Shown here piece by piece: positions 26,020 through 33,641 of a stretch of DNA of 64,000 nucleotides (positions within the stretch are counted from its first letter, which is position 1; every line of letters begins with the position of its first letter). Both the position numbers and the translations under genes were made by a program. Origin of the DNA: Rathayibacter sp. VKM Ac-2760 (GTDB lineage: Bacteria > Actinomycetota > Actinomycetes > Actinomycetales > Microbacteriaceae); assembly GCF_009834185.1 (NCBI RefSeq), contig NZ_CP047173.1, positions 434,001 to 498,000 of the forward strand. Reading direction: 5' to 3'. Below the pieces are notes generated by a model. That model did not search any database and was not told the origin of the DNA. It saw only the letters and a list, made by a program, of their open reading frames with translations.

Positions 26020-27299
26020 CAGCTCGTGGCCTGCGCGATCGCGTCGCTGAGGCCGGTCAGCGTCTCCTCGGTGCTGCGACCGTTGACGAAGGCCTCCTCG
26101 AGCTGGTCCTGCATCGCGACCGAGATCTGGGCGAGGAACGGGGAGGTGAGCTGCTGCACGTCGCGCGGGGTGATCGTGGCGGCCTGCTCGACGAAGACGG
26201 GCATGACGTCCGGGCGCACCGCGAAGTCGATCGAGGCGGGATCGATGTCGGTGCGGGTCGGCAGCTCGTTCGTGGCGGCGCAGAACGCGGCCATGTTGTC
26301 GGCCTCGGTCATGAAGGCCAGGAACTCGGCGGCCAGCTCGGGGTTGTCGCTGTCGGCGGTGGCGACGAGGGCGTTGCCGCCGAGGTCGGTCGCGCCGCGC
26401 TCGTCGACGGGCATCGGGGTGGCGGCCCACTCGAAGTCGGCCAGGTTGTCGACGTCCGGGACGAGGAAGGAGCCGACGAAGGACATCGCGACGCTCTGCT
26501 CGGTGAAGAAGGCGTCGGCGTAGGTGGCGGACTTGACCGAGCTGGTCGGCGGGACCCAGCCGTTCTCGAAGAAGCTCTTGGTGAAGTCGAGGGCCTTGGC
26601 GCCGGCCTCGGAGTCGATGGCGGGGGTGGTGCCGTCCTCCTCGAGCAGGGCGCCGTCGGCCTCGAAGAGCCAGCTCAGCCAGCGCGGGGTGCCGCCGAGC
26701 TGCCAGTTGGCGGCGAACGGGTACTGCTCGGCGGGGAGCGAGGCGCGCAGCTTCGCGGAGACGTCGGCGAACTCCTCCCAGGTCCAGGCGTCGGCCGCCG
26801 TGGTCGGGATGTCGGTGACGCCCGCGGCGGCGAGGAGTTCGGTGTTGACGAGCAGGGCCGAGACGTCGGTCTGGTGCGGGACGCCGTAGGGGGTGCCCTC
26901 GAACGACACCGCCTCCTGGAAAGCGGGGGTGAAGGAGTCGAACTCGGGGATGCGGTCGGTGAGGTCGAGCAGCTGGCCCTGGCTGGAGTAGACGCCGAGG
27001 TTGCCGTAGTCGACGCGGAAGACGTCGGGCGCCTCGCCCGAGCTCAGCTGCGCGTCGATGTTGCTGAACATCTGGTCGTAGGGGACGGCGTTGAGCTCGA
27101 CGCTCACGCCGTCGTTCGCGGCCTCGAAGTCGCTGATCAGCGACTCGAAAGCGGCCTGCTCCGACTCGCTGGCCCAGGTGGTGAAGGTGATCGAGTCGCC
27201 GTCGGCCGAGGAGCCGCCGCCGCCGCCGAAGCCGCTGCAGGCGGTGAGGGCGAGGGTGGAGGCCGCGAGGGCGGCGAGGGGGAGGAGTCGTCTGCGCAT
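26019..27299 (-). CDS. Extracellular sugar-binding lipoprotein
   Basis: 426 residues. A signal peptide with lipobox (LALTAC, Cys about residue 21) is followed by a Gly-rich spacer, then a family 1 extracellular solute-binding domain (ITFTTWASESEQAAFESLIS; YDQMFSNIDAQLSSGEAPDV near residue 80). It delivers an oligosaccharide or sugar to the two permeases that follow in the same operon. A short tandem repeat of GGTGCTGTGCGGGTG lies upstream in place of a recognisable operator. Confidence 0.92.
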   Translation of the reverse strand: MRRRLLPLAALAASTLALTACSGFGGGGGSSADGDSITFTTWASESEQAAFESLISDFEAANDGVSVELNAVPYDQMFSNIDAQLSSGEAPDVFRVDYGNLGVYSSQGQLLDLTDRIPEFDSFTPAFQEAVSFEGTPYGVPHQTDVSALLVNTELLAAAGVTDIPTTAADAWTWEEFADVSAKLRASLPAEQYPFAANWQLGGTPRWLSWLFEADGALLEEDGTTPAIDSEAGAKALDFTKSFFENGWVPPTSSVKSATYADAFFTEQSVAMSFVGSFLVPDVDNLADFEWAATPMPVDERGATDLGGNALVATADSDNPELAAEFLAFMTEADNMAAFCAATNELPTRTDIDPASIDFAVRPDVMPVFVEQAATITPRDVQQLTSPFLAQISVAMQDQLEEAFVNGRSTEETLTGLSDAIAQATS

Positions 27300-27322
27300 G
27301 AGGGGCGGGTCCTTACTTCTGT

Positions 27323-27374
27323 GGGTGCTGTGCGGGTGCGGTGGGTGCTGTGCGGGTGGGGTGCTGTGCGGGTG
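27323..27374. repeat. GGTGCTGTGCGGGTG tandem repeat
   Basis: Three copies at a 15-20 base spacing in the promoter gap of the sugar ABC operon. A single related GTGCTGTGCGGGTT occurs again at about 28408, upstream of the phosphotransferase gene. Confidence 0.8.
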
Positions 27375-27391
27375 GATGCGGTGGGGAGGGT

Positions 27392-28357
27392 CTAGGCGGC
27401 CGGCCGGCCGAGCCGGTCGAGGGCGGTCTCGACGAGCGAGACCAGGCCGTGCGGGCCGAGCTGGCCGGCCAGGAGCTCGTGGTGCTGCTCCTGCTGCGCC
27501 GGGTCGAGCGCCCGGAGGACGGTGCTCGCCGCGTCCTCGATGGCGCGGACGCAGCCGAAGCGGATGATCCGCTCGTCGTCGATCAGGGACTCGCCGTAGC
27601 CGGCGCGGAAGGCGCGGCGCTGGGCGTCGGTGATCGGCCGGGAGTAGATGACGCCCAGCTCGACCAGGTGCAGGTCGACCTCGCGGGGCGCGATCGCGGC
27701 CTCGTCGAAGTCGATCAGCCAGGGGTGCCGCTGCCCGTCGATCACGACGTTGCCGGGGTGCGGGTCGCCGTGCACGGGCACGCGGGCGGTCGGCGTGCGG
27801 GTGCGCTTGAGCCGGCGCTCGGCGCGGGCGAGGGCGTGCAGGCGGTCCCGGGTGTCGGGCGCGAGGTGCTCGTCGACCTCGGCGAGCAGTTCGGCGGGCG
27901 GGCGCTGCGCGCGGCGGATGCCGCGGCGGGGCGGGACGGCGCCGGCGGGCGGTTCGGAGTCGTGCACCGCGCGCAGCACCGCGCCGAACTCCGACCAGGA
28001 CAGCGCGTCCTCGCCGGAGTCGACCGCGTCGTCGCCGACGATCCAGGGGGCGAGCGAGAGGAGGAGGCCGGAGTCCTCGGTCCAGGGGCGGCCGTCGCGG
28101 GCGCGGTGGGGTGCGGCGATGCCGGTGACCTGCGCGTCACCGAGGGCGGCGGCGAGCGCGAGACCGAAGCGGCCGTCGCGCTGGGAGGCCTTGAGGCTCC
28201 ACGGGGCGCCGGTGTCGTCGGTCGCGAACCAGACCTGGGCGCCGTGGTCGAGGCCGCCGATGATCGGGAGGAAGTCGACCAGGCGGACGCCGAAGTCGCG
28301 CTCGACGACGGACCGCGCCCAGGCGCTGCGCTCGTCGATCGTGTCCATCCCGCTCAT
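27392..28357 (-). CDS. Phosphotransferase (APH/choline-kinase family)
   Basis: 321 residues. The kinase-like catalytic loop is VHGDPHPGNVVIDGQ and the metal-binding DFD motif is LIDFDEA. A P-loop-like N lobe is suggested by GGLDHGAQVW and the Lys in SLKAS. It is similar to spectinomycin- and fructosamine-type phosphotransferases, so it probably phosphorylates a small hydroxylated or amino compound in the cytoplasm. It lies upstream of, and in the same direction as, the sugar ABC genes, with about 90 bases between, so it may act on the imported sugar. A second ATG at 28348 could be the true start. Confidence 0.82.
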   Translation of the reverse strand: MSGMDTIDERSAWARSVVERDFGVRLVDFLPIIGGLDHGAQVWFATDDTGAPWSLKASQRDGRFGLALAAALGDAQVTGIAAPHRARDGRPWTEDSGLLLSLAPWIVGDDAVDSGEDALSWSEFGAVLRAVHDSEPPAGAVPPRRGIRRAQRPPAELLAEVDEHLAPDTRDRLHALARAERRLKRTRTPTARVPVHGDPHPGNVVIDGQRHPWLIDFDEAAIAPREVDLHLVELGVIYSRPITDAQRRAFRAGYGESLIDDERIIRFGCVRAIEDAASTVLRALDPAQQEQHHELLAGQLGPHGLVSLVETALDRLGRPAA

Positions 28358-28509
28358 CGTCGCGCGGGAGGGGGCCCCTGAACACGTACTTGCGCATCCG
28401 CCGAAAGTGCTGTGCGGGTTCTCACCCGGGGCCGTGGCGGCCGTCGACGAGGGCGGGATGCGCGGGGCGGCGGAGGTCGGAGTGGCGGAGGTGTCGGGAG
28501 GGGAAAAGG

Positions 28510-28549
28510 ACCGCCGGCGTCGTCGCGGGGCGTCGACGGCGCCGGCGGT
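28510..28549. terminator. Terminator hairpin after surface gene E
   Basis: ACCGCCGGCGTCGTCG paired with its near complement (one mismatch) ending ...GCCGGCGGT. It lies 18 bases past the stop of gene E on the reverse strand. Confidence 0.75.
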
Positions 28550-28567
28550 CGGTCGGTGGGCGGTCGG

Positions 28568-29689
28568 TCAGTCGGCGGTCCGGGTCCGGCGGCGGCCGAG
28601 GAACACGCCGAGCGAGCCGAGAAGCGCGAGGATCCCGGCGGCGGGCACCGCGCCCGCCGTGTCGGGACCGGTCTCGGCGAGGCGGGTGGAGGACACGTTC
28701 CTCGCGTACGACGTCGTCGGCGCGGAGGCCGTGGAGGCGGCCGGAGCGGTCGAGCCGGCCGGAGCCGGGGCGGACTCCGCTGCGGCCACGGTCTGCGCGG
28801 GATCGGTCGGGCCGTCCGCGACTGCCGGGCTCGAGGGAGTCGCGGTCGGCTCGGAGGGCGTGGGCGTGGCCGGCGCGGGGCTCGGCTGGGGCTCGGGGGC
28901 GGGAGGGACGGTAGCGCTGACGAGGTCGCCCGCGCTGTCGATGCCGAAGGTGAAGGTCTTGGTCTCGCCGGGAGCGAGGGTGAACGAGTCGCTCGTTCCG
29001 GGCACGGCGGCGTCGACGACGGGGGTGGTGCCGATGTTGGTGAGCGTGACGGTGAAGGTCGGCACCGTGCCGGCCTTCGGCGCCCCGGTGGACGTCACGG
29101 TGAAGTCTCCGGTGAACTCCACTCTCACCGTCGGAGCGTCGGTGCCGGCCGCCGCTGCGGCCGCCGCTGCGGCGGGGGCCGAAGCGGTGGCGGGGGTCGA
29201 AGTGGCGGCGGGGCTCGCCGTCGCGGAGGTCGGCGCCGCTATCGAGGCAAGGCTGGACAGCTTGCTGAGGAGCTCACTGACGGAAGCGACGTGGAAGCTG
29301 AAGGACCTGGTCTCGCCGGGGGCGACGGTGAAGGCGCCTTCGGTAGCGGGTGTTCCGCCGGAGAGGAAGGGGACGCTGCCGGTGTTGGCGAAGCGGACGG
29401 TCATGGACACCGGCCCAGTGGAATCCAGTGGCTCGTTCGTCCGCCACGTGAACTCGGCGCTGAACGTCACCGACACCGACGGTGCCGCGGCGTCGGCTGC
29501 GGGAGTGGACTGCGCCGCTGCCGGGGCGCCCGGCTCGACGGCGTGGGCGGCCGAGGCCGCGCCGAGCAGGCCGACGGTCAGCGCGAGGGAGGCCGCGACG
29601 GTGCACGGGACGCCGAGGCCGCGGCGGGAGCTCTGCGGACGCTGGTGCTGCGGACGCTGGCTCTGAGGACGCTGGTGGTGAGGGGGCAT
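28568..29689 (-). CDS. Sortase-anchored Ig-repeat surface protein E
   Basis: 373 residues from ATG 29689 (AAGGAG upstream). An unusual His/Gln/Arg-rich start (QRPQ repeats) is followed by the signal peptide VPCTVAASLALTVGLLGAAS. Two degenerate repeats are visible (VSMTVRFANTGSVPF; TFTVTLTNIGTTPV with FTLAPGETKTF), then a Pro/Ala/Ser-rich spacer, LAETGPD, a TM helix and RRRTRTAD. It is the shortest of the five paralogs. Predicted cell-wall protein of unknown function. Confidence 0.82.
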   Translation of the reverse strand: MPPHHQRPQSQRPQHQRPQSSRRGLGVPCTVAASLALTVGLLGAASAAHAVEPGAPAAAQSTPAADAAAPSVSVTFSAEFTWRTNEPLDSTGPVSMTVRFANTGSVPFLSGGTPATEGAFTVAPGETRSFSFHVASVSELLSKLSSLASIAAPTSATASPAATSTPATASAPAAAAAAAAAGTDAPTVRVEFTGDFTVTSTGAPKAGTVPTFTVTLTNIGTTPVVDAAVPGTSDSFTLAPGETKTFTFGIDSAGDLVSATVPPAPEPQPSPAPATPTPSEPTATPSSPAVADGPTDPAQTVAAAESAPAPAGSTAPAASTASAPTTSYARNVSSTRLAETGPDTAGAVPAAGILALLGSLGVFLGRRRTRTAD

Positions 29690-29856
29690 GGGAACTCCTT
29701 GACGAGCGGTGATCGAGATGAGGCGCGGAGAACCGAACGATCACACGAGGGGAGTGCACACCGCACCGAAGTGGCACGGCTGAGGTCACTCCGGCGCTCG
29801 ATGCGAGCGATGGCATGGAGTCGGTGGCCGGCGGCAGGGATCGCGAGCTCCTGCCT

Positions 29857-29926
29857 GCAGAACATCGGCCAGGAGCAGGTCTCATCGACGATGGGCGATG
29901 AGACGCGCTCTCAGCCGATGTTCTGC
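29857..29926. repeat. Hairpin repeat, copy 2 (diverged)
   Basis: GCAGAACATCGGCCAGGAG...CTCTCAGCCGATGTTCTGC: the same ends as the 71-base element at 3703 and 40682, with a different loop. Its right arm encodes the last residues and stop codon of the sensor kinase gene. Confidence 0.75.
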
Positions 29927-31374
29927 GCGGAGGCGGCGGGCAGGAGCACGCGGAAGCGCGCGCCGGCGGCGCCGGGGAGGCAGACGAGGTCGCCGCCGAG
30001 GGCGCGGGCGAGGCCACGGGCGATCGGGAGGCCGAGGCCGGAGCCGCCGTCGGCGCGGTTGCGGGCGTCGTCGAGGCGGACGAGGCGGTCGAAGACGCGA
30101 TCGCGGTCGGCCTCGGGGACGCCCGGTCCGTCGTCGTCGACGGTCACGGTGACACGGTCGTCGGTGTGCGCGAGCGTCACGTCGATCCGGGAGCGGGCGA
30201 AGCGGGCGGCGTTCTCGAGCAGGTTGCCGATGATCTGGCCCAGCCGGTCGGCGTCGGCATGCGCGGGCGGGGCCGCGTCGTCGCGGTGCAGGACGATCGC
30301 GGGTCCCTCTCCGCGCAGCAGCTGCCGCTCGATCGCCGCCGCCGCCACCGCGCCCGCGTCGAGTGGCCGGGCGTCGAGGGCGAGGCCCTCGTCCAGCCGC
30401 GCCATCAGCAGCATGTCCTGAATCAGCCGGCCGGCTCGCAGCGACTCCCGGACCACGTGCACCGACAGCCGCTCGCGCTCCTCGGCGGTGCCGTCGGCCC
30501 GGACCAGCGCGTCGGCGGCGGCCTGGATGCCGGCCACCGGGGTGCGCAGCTCGTGCGCGGCGTCGGAGACGAAGGCGCGCATCCGGCGCTCGGCGGCCAG
30601 CGCGGACTGCTCGGCCTGCTCCAGGTCGTCGAGCATCTCGTCGAACGCGGTGGCGGTGCGGCCGAGCTCGGTGCCGGGGCGCGAGGGGCGCAGGCGCCGG
30701 CCGCGGTCGCCGTGCGCGATCGAGCGGGCGACCGTGGTCATCCGCTCGAGCGGGCGCAGCGTCGCGCGCACCACGAGCACGAGGGCGGCGGCGGCGAGCA
30801 GGAGGAACGCGGCCGAGGCCCCGAGCAGGATCCCGTTCAGGGACGAGAGGGTCGAGCCGACGGAGCTCGCCTCGCTGGTGAGGGTGAGCTCGGTGCCGTC
30901 GCTGAGGGTGGACTGCAGGGTGATCAGCTGGTCGTCTCCGGAGACGGTGCTGGCGGTGACGGTGACCGTCGCGTCGCGGGGGGTCGCGGCGGTGGAGCTG
31001 ATGCCGCTCCCGGGCGGGCTGGGCGGCTCGCCCAGCTGGTCGGCGGCTCCCGGGCCCTGCCGCAGCTGGTCGGGGCTCGGGCCCGCGACGACCGCCTCGC
31101 CGTCGGGACTCTCGATCCGCACCGCGACGCCCTGGGCGGACAGGCGGGAGGCCAGCTCGTCGTCGGGGATGGTGCCGACGAGGGCCGCGGCGGCGGAGGC
31201 GCGGTCGGCGAGTCGCTCCTCGATCTGGTCGCGGAGGCGCTCGCCGAGGACGACCTGCACCGTCGCGGAGAGCGCCAGCAGCAGGACCGCGAGCAGGGCG
31301 AGGACGGCGAGCACGGTCCGCAGCCGCAGCGAGCCGGTACGCAGCGGGGCGGAGGGGGCGGGGGAGACGGTCAT
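29911..31374 (-). CDS. Sensor histidine kinase (HAMP, HisKA, HATPase)
   Basis: 487 residues. TM1 is at about 22-42, an extracytoplasmic sensor loop of about 140 residues follows, then TM2 (FLLLAAAALVLVVRATL), a HAMP domain, and the HisKA H-box SDAAHELRTPVAG. N box NLLENAARFA, G1 DDDGPGVP and G2 GGSGLGLPIA form the ATPase domain. Its ATG overlaps the regulator's stop (ATGA). The last residues (SAQNIG) and stop come from an inserted hairpin repeat. The signal sensed is unknown. Confidence 0.93.
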   Translation of the reverse strand: MTVSPAPSAPLRTGSLRLRTVLAVLALLAVLLLALSATVQVVLGERLRDQIEERLADRASAAAALVGTIPDDELASRLSAQGVAVRIESPDGEAVVAGPSPDQLRQGPGAADQLGEPPSPPGSGISSTAATPRDATVTVTASTVSGDDQLITLQSTLSDGTELTLTSEASSVGSTLSSLNGILLGASAAFLLLAAAALVLVVRATLRPLERMTTVARSIAHGDRGRRLRPSRPGTELGRTATAFDEMLDDLEQAEQSALAAERRMRAFVSDAAHELRTPVAGIQAAADALVRADGTAEERERLSVHVVRESLRAGRLIQDMLLMARLDEGLALDARPLDAGAVAAAAIERQLLRGEGPAIVLHRDDAAPPAHADADRLGQIIGNLLENAARFARSRIDVTLAHTDDRVTVTVDDDGPGVPEADRDRVFDRLVRLDDARNRADGGSGLGLPIARGLARALGGDLVCLPGAAGARFRVLLPAASAQNIG

Positions 31375-32039
31375 GCCTCCACCCGGTAGCCGAGACCGCG
31401 GACGGTGTGGATGAGCCGGTCGCCGTGCGCTTCCATCTTCTTGCGGAGCGAGCTGAGGTGCACCTCGACCAGGTTCGGGTCGACGTGGTCGTAGCCCCAG
31501 ACCTGGGTGAGGATCTGCGTCTTGGTCAGGGTGCGGCCGCGGCTGCCGGCCAGGAAGGCCAGCAGGCGGAACTCGGTGGCGGTGAGGTCGAGGGGCGCGC
31601 CGCCGCGGCGGGCGCGGCCGGAATCGGGGTCGACGACGAGGTCGCCGATCTCGATGATCGAGGGGACGCGGCCGCGCCGCCGGAGGACCGCGGTGACGCG
31701 GGCGACCAGCTCGGCGAGCACGAACGGCTTCACCACGTAGTCGTCGACGCCCTCGTCGAAGCCGCGGAGGCGGTCGTCGACGGCGTCGCGGGCGGTGAGC
31801 ATGATCACGGCGGCGTCGCTGGAGCGGCGGATCCGCTCGGCGAGGACGATGCCGCTCGGCCCGGGCAGCATCCAGTCGAGCACCACGAGGTCGGGCGCGA
31901 AGTCGGCGAGCTCGCGGGCGAGGTCCTCGCCGCTCGGCAGCGCGCGCACCGTGTAGCGCTCGCCGCGGAGGGCGGCCTCGACGGAGGAGCGGATGGCGTC
32001 GTCGTCCTCGACGAGGAGCACGCGGGCGGAGGGGAGCAT
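31371..32039 (-). CDS. OmpR-family response regulator
   Basis: 222 residues from ATG 32039. The receiver domain has acidic EDDD (11-14), phospho-Asp D55 in LVVLDWMLPG and the switch Lys in VVKPF. The C-terminal winged helix shows LDLTATEFRLLAFLAGSRGR and VHLSSLRKKMEA. It is partner of the overlapping kinase gene. A perfect 24-base dyad (32112-32135) in the divergent promoter is a good candidate binding site, implying control of its own operon and of the secreted protein at 32198. Confidence 0.94.
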   Translation of the reverse strand: MLPSARVLLVEDDDAIRSSVEAALRGERYTVRALPSGEDLARELADFAPDLVVLDWMLPGPSGIVLAERIRRSSDAAVIMLTARDAVDDRLRGFDEGVDDYVVKPFVLAELVARVTAVLRRRGRVPSIIEIGDLVVDPDSGRARRGGAPLDLTATEFRLLAFLAGSRGRTLTKTQILTQVWGYDHVDPNLVEVHLSSLRKKMEAHGDRLIHTVRGLGYRVEA

Positions 32040-32111
32040 GCTCCGACCGTAGGGGGCCCGGATCGGCGCGGACCAGGGGTCGCCTGCGGAGGTGCTGTTC
32101 TTAAGGACCGC

Positions 32112-32135
32112 TTCAGATTCGGCTCGGAATCTGAA
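32112..32135. promoter_or_regulatory. Perfect 24-base dyad, candidate regulator site
   Basis: TTCAGATTC-GGCTCG-GAATCTGAA lies between the divergent response-regulator and secreted-protein genes, 73 bases from the regulator start. A TTCTTAAGG sequence just left may belong to the promoter. Confidence 0.55.
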
Positions 32136-32197
32136 ATGGAACCGGCCGCAACCGCTCCCGAACGGGGACGGCACCGGGCCGGACCGAGGAGACTCCC

Positions 32198-33184
32198 ATG
32201 AGCAAGACCCCCGACAGCACCCCCGGGACCCAGGGCTCCGGCTTCGGGCCGCGCCGGCCCCGGACCCGCGCGATCGCCCTCTGCATCGCGGCCGGTGCGC
32301 TCGGCTTCGCGGCGATCGGCTCGACCGCCGCGTTCGCCGATTCGGCGCCGACCTCCGGCTCGACGAGCTCGAGCAGCTCGAGCACGATCGAGACGACGCC
32401 GAGTGCGACGGCCAGCGCGACGCCGACGCCGGACTCCAGCGACGCGCCGACCCTCACCGGACCAGCCTCGACCGGACCGGCCGCCTGCGGGCCCGCGGGT
32501 GCCGGACTGCCCAAGCCTCCGGCGCCCGGTGCGGACGGCTCGATGCCGACTCCGCCGGCTGCGCCCGCTGAGGGCGAGGCGCCGACGCCGCCCGCGGACG
32601 GCTCGATGCCGACCCGCCCGCGGCCCCGCTGACGGCGAGGTCCGACGCCTCCCTCGGCCCCCGCCGATGGCGAGACCCCGACGCCTCCGGCCGCTCCCGC
32701 GGACGGCGAGCGCCGACGCCCCCGGCCGCGCCCACGGACGGCGAGGCGCCCACGCCTCCGGCCGCGCCCACGGACGGCGAGGCGCCCACGCCTCCGGCCG
32801 CGCCCACGGACGGCGAGGCGCCGACGCCTCCGGCTGCACCGGCCGAGGGTGAGGCGCCCCGCCTCCCGCTGCGCCCACGGACGGCGCGACAGCGACCCGC
32901 CCGCCGACGGAGTGCTCCCGACCCCGCCCGCCGCACCCGCGGACGGCGAGACCGTGACTCCGCCGACTCCGCCTGCAGCGCCTCGGGCGACTGCGAGCTC
33001 CCGACGCCCCCGGCCGACGGCTCCGCCCCGACCCGCCCGCGCCGCCGGCCGGTGAGGCGCCCGCCGGTCTCGCGCGCCCGGCGCCGGCCCCGCCGCCGGT
33101 CACGCTCCGGACGCCGGTGCGACCCCCGCCGCCCCGAGCGACACCGCCACCCCGGAGGAGTCGGACGCCCCCTCCGGCAGCTGA
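32198..33184 (+). pseudogene. Secreted Pro/Ala-repeat protein, multiply frameshifted
   Basis: ATG 32198 (GAGGAG upstream) begins MSKTPDSTPGTQGSG, with a signal-like helix AIALCIAAGALGFAAIGSTA and a Ser-rich mature start. It then enters a PTPPAAPADGEA repeat that stops at 32632. The same repeat continues in other frames: one frame around 32728-32860, another near 32900-32960, and back in the starting frame for the end ATPAAPSDTATPEESDAPSG with TGA at 33184. At least six one-base indels are needed. All lie in the GC repeat, so genuine decay and assembly error are both possible. Intact, it would be about 325 residues. Confidence 0.6.
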
Positions 33185-33227
33185 CTCCCGGCCGGCACCT
33201 CCAGCCGCACCTCCGGCACGTGAAACG

Positions 33228-33604
33228 ACCTCCGGCTCGTCAGAATCCGCGGATTCGACGAGCCGGAGGTGTTTCCGCGTGCCGGAGGTGTTCTCCGTCG
33301 GGTTTCGGCTCGCGGAGTCGATTCGGGCTCGTCGGATTCGGGTGTTCCGGCGAGCCGGAGGTGTTTCTGCGTGCCGGAGGTGTTCGCCGTCGGGTTTCGG
33401 CTCGCGGAGTCGACTCGGGCTCGTCCAATTCGGGTGTTTCTGCGTGCCGGGGGTATTTCTGCGTGCCGGAGGTGACCTCGCGTGCCGGAGGTGACGACAC
33501 GTGCCGGAGGTGTTCTCGCGAGCCGGGGGAGCCGGCTCTGTCGGCTTCGGCTCGCGAGAACACCTTCGGCTCGTCGAATCCGTGGATTCTGACGAGCCGA
33601 AGGT
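33228..33604. repeat. Non-coding hairpin/repeat array
   Basis: The 457-base gap 33185-33641 holds no convincing gene. Two 43-base palindromes (33228-33270 and 33562-33604; ACCTCCGGCTCGTC arms around GAATCCGCGGATTC) bracket it in opposite orientation. Between them are about ten copies of GTGCCGGAGGTG, with a super-period of 92 bases (33278 to 33370), and a third hairpin, GTTCTCGCGAGCCG with its complement, at 33522-33562. It lies between convergent genes. Confidence 0.85.
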
Positions 33605-33641
33605 CTTTCTGCGTGCCGGAGGTCGGCGGGCGCGGGGTGGG

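Noticed and set aside
33185..33641. CRISPR array
   Set aside because: Units are of unequal spacing, palindromic and lack unique spacers; no cas genes are present.
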